Virus record (IMG/VR): IMGVR_UViG_3300024259_000040 | Location: 1 to 56,711 of that record | Direction: 5' to 3' (one strand) | Length of the DNA: 56,711 nt | Source of the DNA: a virus | Shown: positions 6,918-14,104 of the stretch, piece after piece | How positions within the stretch are numbered: the first letter of the stretch is position 1 | How the letters are laid out: each line of letters opens with the position of its first letter | Made by a program: the position numbers and the translations under genes | The notes under the pieces: model-generated | What the model saw: only the letters and a program-made list of their open reading frames with translations | Told to the model about the DNA's origin: nothing | The model's database searches: none

Positions 6918-7499
6918 ATGAGCAAACTAACGCCGAGACAAGCGCGCTTCTGCGACGAGTATCTGATCGACCTCAACGCGACGCAGGCGGCGATACGCGC
7001 CGGCTACTCGCCGAGGACGGCGAATCAACAGGGCGCGCGTCTGTTGGCGAATGTTAAGATCCAGGCCGCGCTCGGCGAACGCATGGAGAAGCGCGCCGAA
7101 CGGACGGGCATCGACGCCGATAGCGTCGTGCGGCGCCTGGCTGAGATTGCGTTCGGCGACCTGGGCGAATTCCTCGACATCCTACCCGACGGGACGGCGC
7201 GCGTAGACCTGGCCAAGGCGAAGGGCAAGACGCGCCTCCTGAAGAAATACGATTGTAAGCAGATCTTGGCCGGCGATCCGAACGACGCGCTGCCGATCGG
7301 CGACATGAAGATCGAACTGCACGACGGCCTGCGCGCCCTCGATATGCTCATGCGTCACCTGGGCGCCTACGCGCCGGACAAGGTCGCACAGACCGACAGC
7401 GCCGGCAACGACGTGGAGCAGAGCGACCAGGCTATCCTCTCCCTACTCATTGGACGACTACAGCGGCGTAAGGCGGCGCGTGACAATGACGGCGATTGA
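6918..7499 (+). CDS. terS: Terminase small subunit
   Basis: A 193-residue protein of the Terminase_2 family. The N-terminal helix-turn-helix is classic (LTPRQARFCDEYL, NATQAAIRAGYS, ANQQGARLL), followed by a GDLGEFLDI phrase also typical of the family and a C-terminal oligomerisation/tail region. It recognises the packaging site and recruits the large subunit. The gene overlaps the large subunit start by 14 bases, the normal coupled arrangement. Confidence 0.93.
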   Translation: MSKLTPRQARFCDEYLIDLNATQAAIRAGYSPRTANQQGARLLANVKIQAALGERMEKRAERTGIDADSVVRRLAEIAFGDLGEFLDILPDGTARVDLAKAKGKTRLLKKYDCKQILAGDPNDALPIGDMKIELHDGLRALDMLMRHLGAYAPDKVAQTDSAGNDVEQSDQAILSLLIGRLQRRKAARDNDGD

Positions 7500-9855
7500 C
7501 GAGCTGGTAGACGCCCTGGACGACCCCGCCGACCTGCTCCTGCTGGCCGACGACCCCGTGGCCGTCGATCTGCTCAAGCGTCGCTACTATGCCTGGTCGA
7601 AGTGGGCCAGGGCCGATCAGCTACCACCCCCGGGCGACTGGACGATCTGGCTCATCCTCGCAGGGCGTGGATGGGGTAAGACGCGCACCGGCGCCGAGTG
7701 GGTCCGTCGCCGCGTCGAGCAGGAAGGGGCGCGCCATGTCGCCCTGATCGGCGAGACGGCGGCCGACGTGCGCGACGTGATGGTCGAAGGGGAGTCCGGT
7801 ATCCTGGCTATCTCCCCGCCGTGGAATATGCCCGACTATGAGCCGTCGAAGCGGCGCATCACCTGGCCCAACGGCGCGACGGCGACGACGTTCAGCGGCG
7901 ATGCCCCCGATCAGTTGAGAGGACCGCAATCGGATACCGCCTGGTGCGATGAGACATGTTTTGTTGCCGGGACGCAGATCGAGACGCACAGGGGGCTTAT
8001 TCCCATTGAGAAGATAGAGCCAGGAGTGCAGGTATGGACTCGCCGGGGTTGGCGATCTGTCAAGGCAGCCGGCCTGACGCGACGCAATGCGCCAGTATAT
8101 GAATTGCGAACCAGTGACGGCCGCCGTCTTGTGGGAACCGGAGAGCATCCGGTTTGGGTAGAAGGTGAAGGTTTTTTGCCCTTGCGTCGGTTGCACTATG
8201 GGAATACCCTTGAGGTATGGGACAATCAAACATTAAACAGAGCATCAAGTGGGGCGGCCGTCGATGGTGGCTCAATGGCGGCTACTACTGTAATCGCCGA
8301 GGGCAACTTTTGCATCGAGCGATTTACGCTGCAGCGCATGGCCCTATCCCCGAGGGCGTCGAGATTCACCACAAAGACGGCAATAAGACTAATAACGATC
8401 TGTCCAACCTCGAAGCCCTCTCCGGCACTGACCATAGGCGGAGACACTGCACTGGCTTTAAGCGTTGGGGTTTTGAGGATCGGAGTCAAGCTAAATTGCG
8501 GCAATGGGCGAATAGGGAGCCATATTTGGCCATCTGCGCTCAATGTGGCAAGGAGTTTTCCACTACGGGGACCAGGTCGAAGTATTGCTCGGGAAATTGC
8601 CGGTCGGCTCATTATAGGGAGACGGCCAGATTCTCGAACTCTGCAGTTTGCGAGTTCTGTGGAAAGGACTTCAAGACCTCCAAATACCAAGACCATCGCT
8701 TCTGTTCACGATCCTGCGCAACATCATCTGCGAATAACAAACGCGCCTATCAGCGCCGAAGAGGCAGTAAGGTCTGTCCGATATGCGGCGCGACCTTCCG
8801 AAAAGAAGATCCGCGCACGCAAACCTGCAGTCGAAAATGCGGCTACATCCTCGCCTCACGTAGTAAGCGTACGTCTTCTTAGTACCCCCCGAGCAGTTTA
8901 CAATCTCGAAGTTGAGGACCAGCCTGAGTATTACGCCAATGGCATACTAGTCCACAATTGTAAGTGGAAGTATGCATATGATGCCTGGTCAAATATGGAG
9001 ATGGGCCTGCGTCTCGGCGCACATCCCCGCTGCGTGGCCACCACCACCCCCCGCCCTATACCTCTTATACGTGAGCTAGTCGCCGACCCTGACTGCGTCG
9101 TCACCAAGGGCAACACCTACGACAACGAGCAAAACCTGGCGCAGCCGTTCATTCAGCGCGTGCTGCGTCGCTATGAGGGGACGCGCCTGGGTCGCCAGGA
9201 GCTGCACGCTGAGATACTGGACGATGTGGTTGGCGCGCTGTGGAGCCGTCAGCTCCTCGACAAGACGCGCCGCCGTGCGGCCGGCTACCTGCTGCGCGTC
9301 GCCGTTGGCGTCGATCCGCAAGGGACGAAGTCGCTCGATGAGGACGGCGGCGACAAGCATGAGACGGGTATCGTCGTCGCCGGCAAGGGGGTAGATGAGC
9401 AGGGCTACGTCCTGGGCGACTACTCGGGTAACTACTCGCCGAACGAGTGGGCCAGCGCCGCCATCAAGGCGTATCACGACCACGAAGCTAACTGTATCGT
9501 CGCCGAGGTCAACTATGGCGGTGATATGGTCGCTCATACGATCCGCACCGTCGATCCCACCGTCAATGTCGTCGTCGTGCGCGCCAGCCGGGGCGCTGGC
9601 AAAGCGCGCCGAGCCGAGCCGATCGTCTCCCTCTACGAGCAGGGCCGCGTCCACCATGTCGGCCTGCTGCCCGAGCTAGAGGATGAGATGTGTACGTGGA
9701 CCGAGGACGGCGGCCAGCCGTCGCCCAACCGCCTCGACGGCGCTGTGTGGGCGCTGTGGAAGCTGTTCATCGACGCCGACGAGGACTATCCGCACTACGA
9801 CCCCGGTCGGCACACCTACGCCGTGCCGGCGCCACAGACGAGGAGAGTCGCATGA
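7486..9855 (+). CDS. terL: Terminase large subunit precursor with intein
   Basis: The packaging ATPase/nuclease that translocates DNA into the prohead. ATG 7486 is preferred over a TTG 12 codons earlier. The 789-residue precursor has Walker A (LAGRGWGKTRTG, near 58-69) and a Walker B ending in WCDET; an intein (residues 158-491) follows immediately, and the extein resumes with CKWKYAYDAW and the TTTPRP coupling motif. The nuclease domain begins at VGVDPQGTKS and includes EVNYGGDM. After splicing the protein would be about 455 residues, the usual size. Unspliced protein would have a broken ATPase site. The frame stays open through a nested HNH gene in another frame. Confidence 0.92.
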   Translation: MTAIDELVDALDDPADLLLLADDPVAVDLLKRRYYAWSKWARADQLPPPGDWTIWLILAGRGWGKTRTGAEWVRRRVEQEGARHVALIGETAADVRDVMVEGESGILAISPPWNMPDYEPSKRRITWPNGATATTFSGDAPDQLRGPQSDTAWCDETCFVAGTQIETHRGLIPIEKIEPGVQVWTRRGWRSVKAAGLTRRNAPVYELRTSDGRRLVGTGEHPVWVEGEGFLPLRRLHYGNTLEVWDNQTLNRASSGAAVDGGSMAATTVIAEGNFCIERFTLQRMALSPRASRFTTKTAIRLITICPTSKPSPALTIGGDTALALSVGVLRIGVKLNCGNGRIGSHIWPSALNVARSFPLRGPGRSIAREIAGRLIIGRRPDSRTLQFASSVERTSRPPNTKTIASVHDPAQHHLRITNAPISAEEAVRSVRYAARPSEKKIRARKPAVENAATSSPHVVSVRLLSTPRAVYNLEVEDQPEYYANGILVHNCKWKYAYDAWSNMEMGLRLGAHPRCVATTTPRPIPLIRELVADPDCVVTKGNTYDNEQNLAQPFIQRVLRRYEGTRLGRQELHAEILDDVVGALWSRQLLDKTRRRAAGYLLRVAVGVDPQGTKSLDEDGGDKHETGIVVAGKGVDEQGYVLGDYSGNYSPNEWASAAIKAYHDHEANCIVAEVNYGGDMVAHTIRTVDPTVNVVVVRASRGAGKARRAEPIVSLYEQGRVHHVGLLPELEDEMCTWTEDGGQPSPNRLDGAVWALWKLFIDADEDYPHYDPGRHTYAVPAPQTRRVA
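8172..8178 (+). promoter_or_regulatory. In-phase slippery heptamer T TTT TTG
   Basis: In the terL frame the codons read GGT TTT TTG, so the heptamer fits the X XXY YYZ rule for -1 slippage exactly. A -1 shift would run 11 codons to TGA at 8211-8213, four bases before the HNH ATG at 8217. The product would be a truncated terL N-extein plus intein N-half, with possible reinitiation on the HNH gene. Use of the site is inference. Confidence 0.4.
8217..8882 (+). CDS. HNH homing endonuclease nested out of frame in the intein
   Basis: A 221-residue protein in the -1 frame relative to terL, with its own ATG and TAG. The N-terminal HNH domain reads LLHRAIYAAAHGPIPEG, IHHKDGNKTNNDLSNLEAL, HRRRH, as in phage HNH_3-type endonucleases. 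Three zinc knuckles follow (CAQCGKEF...CSGNC, CEFCGKDF...CSRSC, CPICGATF...CSRKC) and probably help DNA binding. It would cut intein-less terL alleles and drive homing. The ribosome site is weak (GAGGT abutting the ATG), so coupling to the upstream TGA is a likely start mechanism. Separate endonuclease genes between split-intein halves are known; one overlapping a continuous intein frame is unusual. Confidence 0.88.
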   Translation: MGQSNIKQSIKWGGRRWWLNGGYYCNRRGQLLHRAIYAAAHGPIPEGVEIHHKDGNKTNNDLSNLEALSGTDHRRRHCTGFKRWGFEDRSQAKLRQWANREPYLAICAQCGKEFSTTGTRSKYCSGNCRSAHYRETARFSNSAVCEFCGKDFKTSKYQDHRFCSRSCATSSANNKRAYQRRRGSKVCPICGATFRKEDPRTQTCSRKCGYILASRSKRTSS

Positions 9856-10043
9856 ATCCGATAATGAAGTATTTCGACTATGAGCATTTACCCGCGCACC
9901 TGCAGGCCATCAGTCGGCCGATCTTCGCGATGGCCCACCAGATGAACGACGACCTGCCCGATTGCGCCGAGAAGTCTGCCGGCCTGCGGAAGCTACTCGA
10001 AGCGAAGGACTGCTTCGTTCGAGCGCGTCTGGACGATAGATAG
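9852..10043 (+). CDS. Acb2/Tad1-hairpin-like small protein
   Basis: A 63-residue all-helical protein starting in the terL stop (ATGA). KYFDYEHLPAHLQAISRP leads into a helix, then EKSAGLRKLLEAKDCFVRAR. This helical hairpin wording is widespread in phages and resembles the Acb2/Tad1 hairpin family, whose studied members sequester cyclic nucleotides to block CBASS or Thoeris defence. The family link is from memory of sequence pattern. An anti-defence role is inference. Confidence 0.6.
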   Translation: MNPIMKYFDYEHLPAHLQAISRPIFAMAHQMNDDLPDCAEKSAGLRKLLEAKDCFVRARLDDR

Positions 10044-10060
10044 CCGAGGAGGGCTGCATA

Positions 10061-10432
10061 ATGCAAAGACGGAGCGTGCTAAAAGGACTCGGCCTGGCGC
10101 TGTTGGCGCCGATCCCGGCGATACGGACGGTCGCCGAGGGGAGCGAGCTGGACGCCAAGGTCGAGGAATATGCCGGGCGATTTTTCCTGAGCGAGCGCGG
10201 CGGTCGCATGAACGACCACGTCCGTATCGTCGTTCGCGCCGAGGACGCCTGGGGCGACGTTTACGGACTGGCCCTTCGCATCGTGGACAAGAGCCGGGGC
10301 GTTCTTTGGAAACAGCCATTGAGTCTCCATAGGCCAGAATTCCGCGATATCGACCATCACCGCCAGATAACGCGCCAGATGATCCGCATGTTGGTCGAGT
10401 CCGTCCCGCAGGAGCTAGTGAGGTATCTATGA
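10061..10432 (+). CDS. Possible Tat-exported protein, 123 aa
   Basis: ATG preceded by GAGGAGGG. The N-terminus MQRRSVLKGLGLALLAPIPA resembles a twin-arginine signal (RR-x-x-L-K then a hydrophobic run), with no ideal AxA cleavage site. The rest is a small mixed domain (VRIVVRAEDAWGDVYGLALR). The family is not recognised. If the signal works, the protein would be exported folded to the periplasm, rare for a phage product; it could also be a simple membrane anchor. Confidence 0.55.
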   Translation: MQRRSVLKGLGLALLAPIPAIRTVAEGSELDAKVEEYAGRFFLSERGGRMNDHVRIVVRAEDAWGDVYGLALRIVDKSRGVLWKQPLSLHRPEFRDIDHHRQITRQMIRMLVESVPQELVRYL

Positions 10433-10692
10433 GCGACGAAAATCGAGAGGCACTGTGCGCGACTTGCGCCCATACTATCCGACTCGAATTCGACGGCGGC
10501 GAGAAGCAGACGCGTTGTGTGCTGCAGACCCATATCGAGTCCACGACGTTTCCCGACGGCGGCCGTTACACGCCAGGCTACAGTGGTAGTCATATTGGAG
10601 TAGTCGCGTGCAGTCGCTATGAGCGAGCGCCGGATATTGGGGAAATGCTCACTACGCTCAAATCCCTTGAGCCAAAGGAATCGCGCGCATGA
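10429..10692 (+). CDS. Cysteine-containing hypothetical protein, 87 aa
   Basis: Starts in the ATGA overlap with the previous gene. CATC near the N-terminus, a Cys near residue 31 and another near 62 could form a zinc site. The C-terminal quarter is helical. No recognised family. Part of a run of coupled small genes leading to the sigma factor. Confidence 0.6.
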   Translation: MSDENREALCATCAHTIRLEFDGGEKQTRCVLQTHIESTTFPDGGRYTPGYSGSHIGVVACSRYERAPDIGEMLTTLKSLEPKESRA

Positions 10693-10892
10693 GCAAGCGC
10701 GGCTATCTGCGCGACATGCAGCTCGCCTTTGGCCGTCCAGATCGGCGCCATGGGTGGAACCCTCACGTCGAGCTATTGCCCGGGGAGCAGTTCTTCCACC
10801 TCGATCCGTTCGTTGAAGCGTCCACTTTCCGCGCCGATGAGTTGATCCGTGTCTACGACCCCGAGAAGGAGCGTATCCTGCGATGGGAATAG
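10689..10892 (+). CDS. Hypothetical 67-aa protein
   Basis: Starts in the ATGA overlap with the previous gene and overlaps the sigma-factor start by 10 bases. Basic N-terminus (SKRGYLRDMQLAFGRPDRR), acidic C-terminus ending ILRWE. Nothing recognisable. Tight coupling to the sigma gene suggests co-translation. Confidence 0.55.
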   Translation: MSKRGYLRDMQLAFGRPDRRHGWNPHVELLPGEQFFHLDPFVEASTFRADELIRVYDPEKERILRWE

Positions 10893-11533
10893 CACCCGAC
10901 CCCGATGATTATATCGACCTGGCGCGCTGCCTGACGGCGCAGGCGTGGAAGCGCCTCTCCGGCGTCTCGACGCTGATCGAGTTCGATGACCTCCTCGGCT
11001 ATGCCACCGTCGGCCTGTGTGAGGCGTGCGCCAGCTACGACGACGAGCGCGGTGTTCTCTTCGAGACGTTCGCCGGAGCGCGCATACGCGGGGCCATACT
11101 GGACGGTCTGCGCGAGTGGGACCACTTACGGCGCGTCGATCGGCGGCGCGTCAAGGCTGGTTTGCAGGAGGCGCCGTCGTTTACGTCGCTCGATGCGCCG
11201 ATACGCGATCGCCACGAGGATACCTGGACGACGCTGGCTGACCAACTCGCCGGCGATCCGTCCGACCACCCCGACCAGCAGGCCGCCCAGCGCGAGCGCG
11301 CCGCGACGGTCGCCCACGCCGTCGAGCGCCTACCAGAGACGCTGGCCGACCTGGTGGACCTCCATTATTTCCACGAATATTCGCTCGCCGAGATAGCTCG
11401 GACGCACCGCGATGTGCGGACGCCGACGGGCGCGGCGCTCCTGCACCGCCAGGCCGCCCGCGAGCTGCGGCGTATCCTGCGGGAGCGGGAGAGCGAGACA
11501 ATCGCCGAAGAAGGCGAGAGGAAGTGCGCGTGA
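10883..11533 (+). CDS. FliA-like RNA polymerase sigma factor
   Basis: A 216-residue sigma70-family protein. Region 2 is clear: LIEFDDLLGYATVGLCEA (core binding), then FETFAGARIRGAILDGLREW, close to the FliA/WhiG pattern FETYAxxRIRGAMLDELR used for -10 recognition. A short linker with SLDAPI (region 3-like) follows, and region 4 is a helix-turn-helix from LPETLADLVDLHYF through YSLAEIARTH to a basic C-terminal helix. It should redirect host RNA polymerase to phage promoters, most simply the late ones. Three CCGATAAAGG sites ahead of late blocks resemble the FliA -10 GCCGATAA. The gene lies in a run of small coupled genes after terL. Confidence 0.82.
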   Translation: MGIAPDPDDYIDLARCLTAQAWKRLSGVSTLIEFDDLLGYATVGLCEACASYDDERGVLFETFAGARIRGAILDGLREWDHLRRVDRRRVKAGLQEAPSFTSLDAPIRDRHEDTWTTLADQLAGDPSDHPDQQAAQRERAATVAHAVERLPETLADLVDLHYFHEYSLAEIARTHRDVRTPTGAALLHRQAARELRRILRERESETIAEEGERKCA

Positions 11534-11715
11534 ACACCACGACTGACCCCTACCCGTCGCGCTATGGCGACCTGAAGCGCCTCGGCATCGCCCCGTCAAC
11601 GTCGCGCGTGTTCGCCTCGGCCTGCGACGATTGCCGGCGATACCACGGCTGCCAGCTCAAGCGCGAATACGTCGTCGTCCAGTGCGGGCGGCGCGAGACG
11701 ACAAAGGAGGAGTGA
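11530..11715 (+). CDS. Small Cys-rich protein, 61 aa
   Basis: GTG 11530 is chosen because GAGAGGAAG lies just upstream and it overlaps the sigma-factor stop as GTGA. CDDC, a later HGC and VVQCGRR give four Cys in a zinc-knuckle spacing. Basic and small; no family recognised. Confidence 0.55.
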   Translation: MNTTTDPYPSRYGDLKRLGIAPSTSRVFASACDDCRRYHGCQLKREYVVVQCGRRETTKEE

Positions 11716-11716
11716 G

Positions 11717-12067
11717 ATGAGCGAGGAAGAGACGAGGAAGAATAGCGCGATAAAGTGCTGTGGGACTTGTCTCTCTCGGTTGGGTAAGGCCGACCGGGAG
11801 AACATGGCCTTTTGTAATGTTTTACAACATAAAACGCACTTCTCGGCCGCTTGTTTGGACTGGCAGCCGAAAACGTCGACCTGCCTCTGCGACGGCTGCG
11901 CCAAGGGCCAGAAGATGAAGTATAGCGACGGCGAGGTGGCGCGCCTGTGTCACTACTCGTCCAGTCGCATCGAGCCGTCCAGGTGTAACGGCAACTATCC
12001 CGACGATGGCGTGCCGGTGGTCGAGTGCGACCGCTTCGAGCCGCGCGACGGTCGATCGAGTGTATAA
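11717..12067 (+). CDS. Cys-rich protein, 116 aa
   Basis: ATG preceded by AAAGGAGG. Contains at least eleven cysteines: CCGTC near residue 14, FCN, AAC, TCLCDGC near 56-61, LC, RC and EC. Two treble-clef-like zinc sites are plausible. The end (VVECDRFEPRDG) resembles a phrase at the end of many phage zinc proteins. Function unknown. Confidence 0.6.
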   Translation: MSEEETRKNSAIKCCGTCLSRLGKADRENMAFCNVLQHKTHFSAACLDWQPKTSTCLCDGCAKGQKMKYSDGEVARLCHYSSSRIEPSRCNGNYPDDGVPVVECDRFEPRDGRSSV

Positions 12068-12080
12068 CATCGTGCAGTTT

Positions 12081-12296
12081 ATGCGCGATTGCGGCGCTTA
12101 TGCGCGGCCTGAAGACCCCCCGCGCCGTTGTGACTCCAAGCCGGAGACGACCGACGCCGGCGATGAGGCGCCTCTCTTTCGCGTGCGCGCCCTACGGCGC
12201 GAGGATGTGAAGAAGGCGAAGGTCTTGGAAGATCTGCTTAAATGGACAATCGAGCAGGAGGAGAGCGGCGACTTTAGAATCGACAAGGAGACATAA
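12081..12296 (+). CDS. Hypothetical 71-aa protein
   Basis: The start is uncertain: ATG 12081 is used, but GTG 12060 or 12072 are equally possible and none has a good ribosome site. The C-terminal half is a charged helix (RREDVKKAKVLEDLLKWTIE). No recognised family. Confidence 0.45.
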   Translation: MRDCGAYARPEDPPRRCDSKPETTDAGDEAPLFRVRALRREDVKKAKVLEDLLKWTIEQEESGDFRIDKET

Positions 12297-12301
12297 GCCC
12301 C

Positions 12302-12565
12302 ATGAACATGACGACCCTCAAGCAGGACATCGCCCGCAAGATAGCCACTTACGGCGAGGCGCCCGTGACGCTATCGACGCTCAAGGCGGCCGGCGCGTCC
12401 GACGACCCTGACGCTGCCGGCAAGCGGTTGTGTGCCGGGACGGCCTGGACCTACGTCCACGACGGCTATAACGAGATGCTGGTAATTCGCCCGACGCCGC
12501 CAAAGAAGCCGATAAAGGAAAAGATTATCGACGCCATCACCCCGAACGGGAGTACCCAGCCATGA
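12302..12565 (+). CDS. Hypothetical 87-aa protein
   Basis: ATG 12302 (a second ATG is two codons on) after AAGGAGA. The N-terminal 55 residues read as a small winged-helix-like unit (LKQDIARKIATYGEAPVTLS). The 3' end of the gene contains the GCCGATAAAGG motif and overlaps the next start as ATGA. Function unknown. Confidence 0.55.
   Translation: MNMTTLKQDIARKIATYGEAPVTLSTLKAAGASDDPDAAGKRLCAGTAWTYVHDGYNEMLVIRPTPPKKPIKEKIIDAITPNGSTQP
12508..12518 (+). promoter_or_regulatory. Candidate phage-sigma -10 motif GCCGATAAAGG
   Basis: Matches the FliA -10 core GCCGATAA exactly and lies about 45 bases before the secreted protein gene at 12562. It is inside a coding gene, and no clear TAAA -35 is seen 15 bases upstream. 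Two more copies lie at 17899 and 42413. Confidence 0.3.
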
Positions 12566-14052
12566 AACGTCGCCTCTTCGCTCTTATCGCCCTCTTCGCC
12601 CTGGTCGCCGCGCCTGCGTTTGCCGCTGACCAGTATAACCCCTACGTCGGGCCGACCAACAACGACTGGACGATCACCGTCCTCGATACGGATATAGGCA
12701 CGTCCTGGGAGGTTGTCTCTGCCGATACGGGCTTCACGCCGATGGCGACCGATACGACCGTCCTGGTGGCGTGGGCCGCTCAGAGCAAGCTCGACTCGCT
12801 CCGCACGGGCAACGACGGCGTCGGCGATGTGACCGGCGTGTTTACTATGGGCAGCACAGCCGACCAGTCGATCAACGCTAACTTCTTCCAAGATCGCGGC
12901 ACCGGCACGACCAGCTATGTCACGGCTGTCTTCGGCACGGCAGCGTCGCCGCGCTATAACGCTTACCTGACGCGCCAGCAAGATACCGACCTTGCCATGG
13001 GCGCGTCGTGGACGATCGCCGCGTTCGCGGGCGGGTGGAGCGCCGGCAACCCCGGCGTCGGCACGGTCCAGACGGTTTTCTCGGCGTTCGGATCGGCGGG
13101 TAGCAAGCAGGAGGTGCGCGTCGATTTTATGCCCGGGGGTTATATCACCGGCTACGTGACCGACGACGGTGGCTCGACAGCCGACTCCCTCGTCTATCCT
13201 TACGATGTCTACAACTCAGCCTATCATTTTATCACTTTCTCGTGCGCGTCCAGCACGTTACGGCTCCGCGTCGATAACGCTACGGCGCAGACCAAGGCGC
13301 TCGATAAGGCGCTCAACCCCCTCAATCAGCTCGATACGCTCACGGTCCTGGCCGCCAGCGCCGGCACTAATGACTTCCGGGGGCGCGTCGATGAGCTGTG
13401 GATCTTCGATGACCGCACCGCCGTCAATGCGGAGATGGAGGGTTACCTGTGGGACCGCTTCCTCTCAGCCAGCGGCTCGACGCCGGATAGTGCCGCCGTG
13501 CGCCTGTCCGGCCTGCTGGATGCCGACACGACCTACATAGAGAACCACAAGGTGATCGTCCCCCTGGCATCAGCAGGAGCATCCTCGGCTGACTGGACAG
13601 CGTTCGAGGCGGCCTGGCTCGATACGGAGGAGGTCAAGCCGCTCCTGGTCTTTACCGGCGGCGCCTCCCCTCGATCAGCGCTGCTCGACTCGATCCCCGG
13701 CGGCGAGCTGCACTACCCCGTCGCCCAGCGCTATTTCGGTAAGTATGACCGCCCGTTCCTCGGCGGCGTCTCGGCGGCGCTGACCGGCGACACGGACACG
13801 CTTCATGTCGAGCTGCGCGTCTACCCCGATTGGGCCGATGGGCGCGACAACACGGACGGTTTCTATGTCGTGTGGCGTGATCGCCTGACCAACGCCGCCC
13901 CACGCGCCGAGGCGCGCCTCAACGTCGATCTGCCGAAAAGCTCACTCCTGCAGGCATGGTCGAAGGGTAACACCGGCGCGCCCAACATCAACGGCGCTAT
14001 GCGTATCACGATCGACGGCAAGCGACACGAAAAGAAGGGGTGGTTCAGGTAA
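12562..14052 (+). CDS. Secreted protein with LamG-like domain
   Basis: A 496-residue protein with a textbook Sec signal peptide: basic start (KRR), a hydrophobic core and AFA cleavage after residue 21. The middle (about 110-300) has the wording of a concanavalin/LamG-like beta sandwich (SWTIAAFAGGW, RLRVDNATAQ, GRVDELWIFDDRTAVNAEME). A second beta-rich domain follows (to 496), Asp/Thr-rich, ending in a basic tail. It could bind surface glycans on the host envelope or be an exported lysogenic or late factor. A virion role is possible but unproven. It follows a candidate phage-sigma promoter. Confidence 0.7.
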   Translation: MKRRLFALIALFALVAAPAFAADQYNPYVGPTNNDWTITVLDTDIGTSWEVVSADTGFTPMATDTTVLVAWAAQSKLDSLRTGNDGVGDVTGVFTMGSTADQSINANFFQDRGTGTTSYVTAVFGTAASPRYNAYLTRQQDTDLAMGASWTIAAFAGGWSAGNPGVGTVQTVFSAFGSAGSKQEVRVDFMPGGYITGYVTDDGGSTADSLVYPYDVYNSAYHFITFSCASSTLRLRVDNATAQTKALDKALNPLNQLDTLTVLAASAGTNDFRGRVDELWIFDDRTAVNAEMEGYLWDRFLSASGSTPDSAAVRLSGLLDADTTYIENHKVIVPLASAGASSADWTAFEAAWLDTEEVKPLLVFTGGASPRSALLDSIPGGELHYPVAQRYFGKYDRPFLGGVSAALTGDTDTLHVELRVYPDWADGRDNTDGFYVVWRDRLTNAAPRAEARLNVDLPKSSLLQAWSKGNTGAPNINGAMRITIDGKRHEKKGWFR

Positions 14053-14104
14053 GGTAGGATAACGCTCTCCCGTTCATTGTAATACCAGCCCGAAAGCCCG
14101 AGCC

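Larger units (their letters stand above)
7957..8958 (+). mobile_element. Intein in TerL Walker B region
   Basis: A 334-codon in-frame insertion. Block A is CFVAGTQIETHRGLIPIEKI with Cys1; block B is GTGEHPVWV (TxxH); block F is VYNLEVEDQPEYYANG; block G is GILVHN followed by Cys+1 of the extein. All residues expected for class 1 splicing (Cys1, TxxH, penultimate His, Asn, Cys+1) are present. The Hint halves are codons 1-90 and about the last 27. The roughly 215 codons between them have no Hint or endonuclease signature in this frame and overlap the HNH gene. The DNA is less GC-rich than the flanking exteins, consistent with recent arrival. Confidence 0.9.

Noticed and set aside
7957-8958. TerL insertion as an assembly frameshift that hides an in-frame intein endonuclease
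   Set aside because: The HNH frame has a stop (8211) before its ATG and a stop at 8880, so no single indel joins it in frame to both intein halves, while the Hint halves are already in one open frame.
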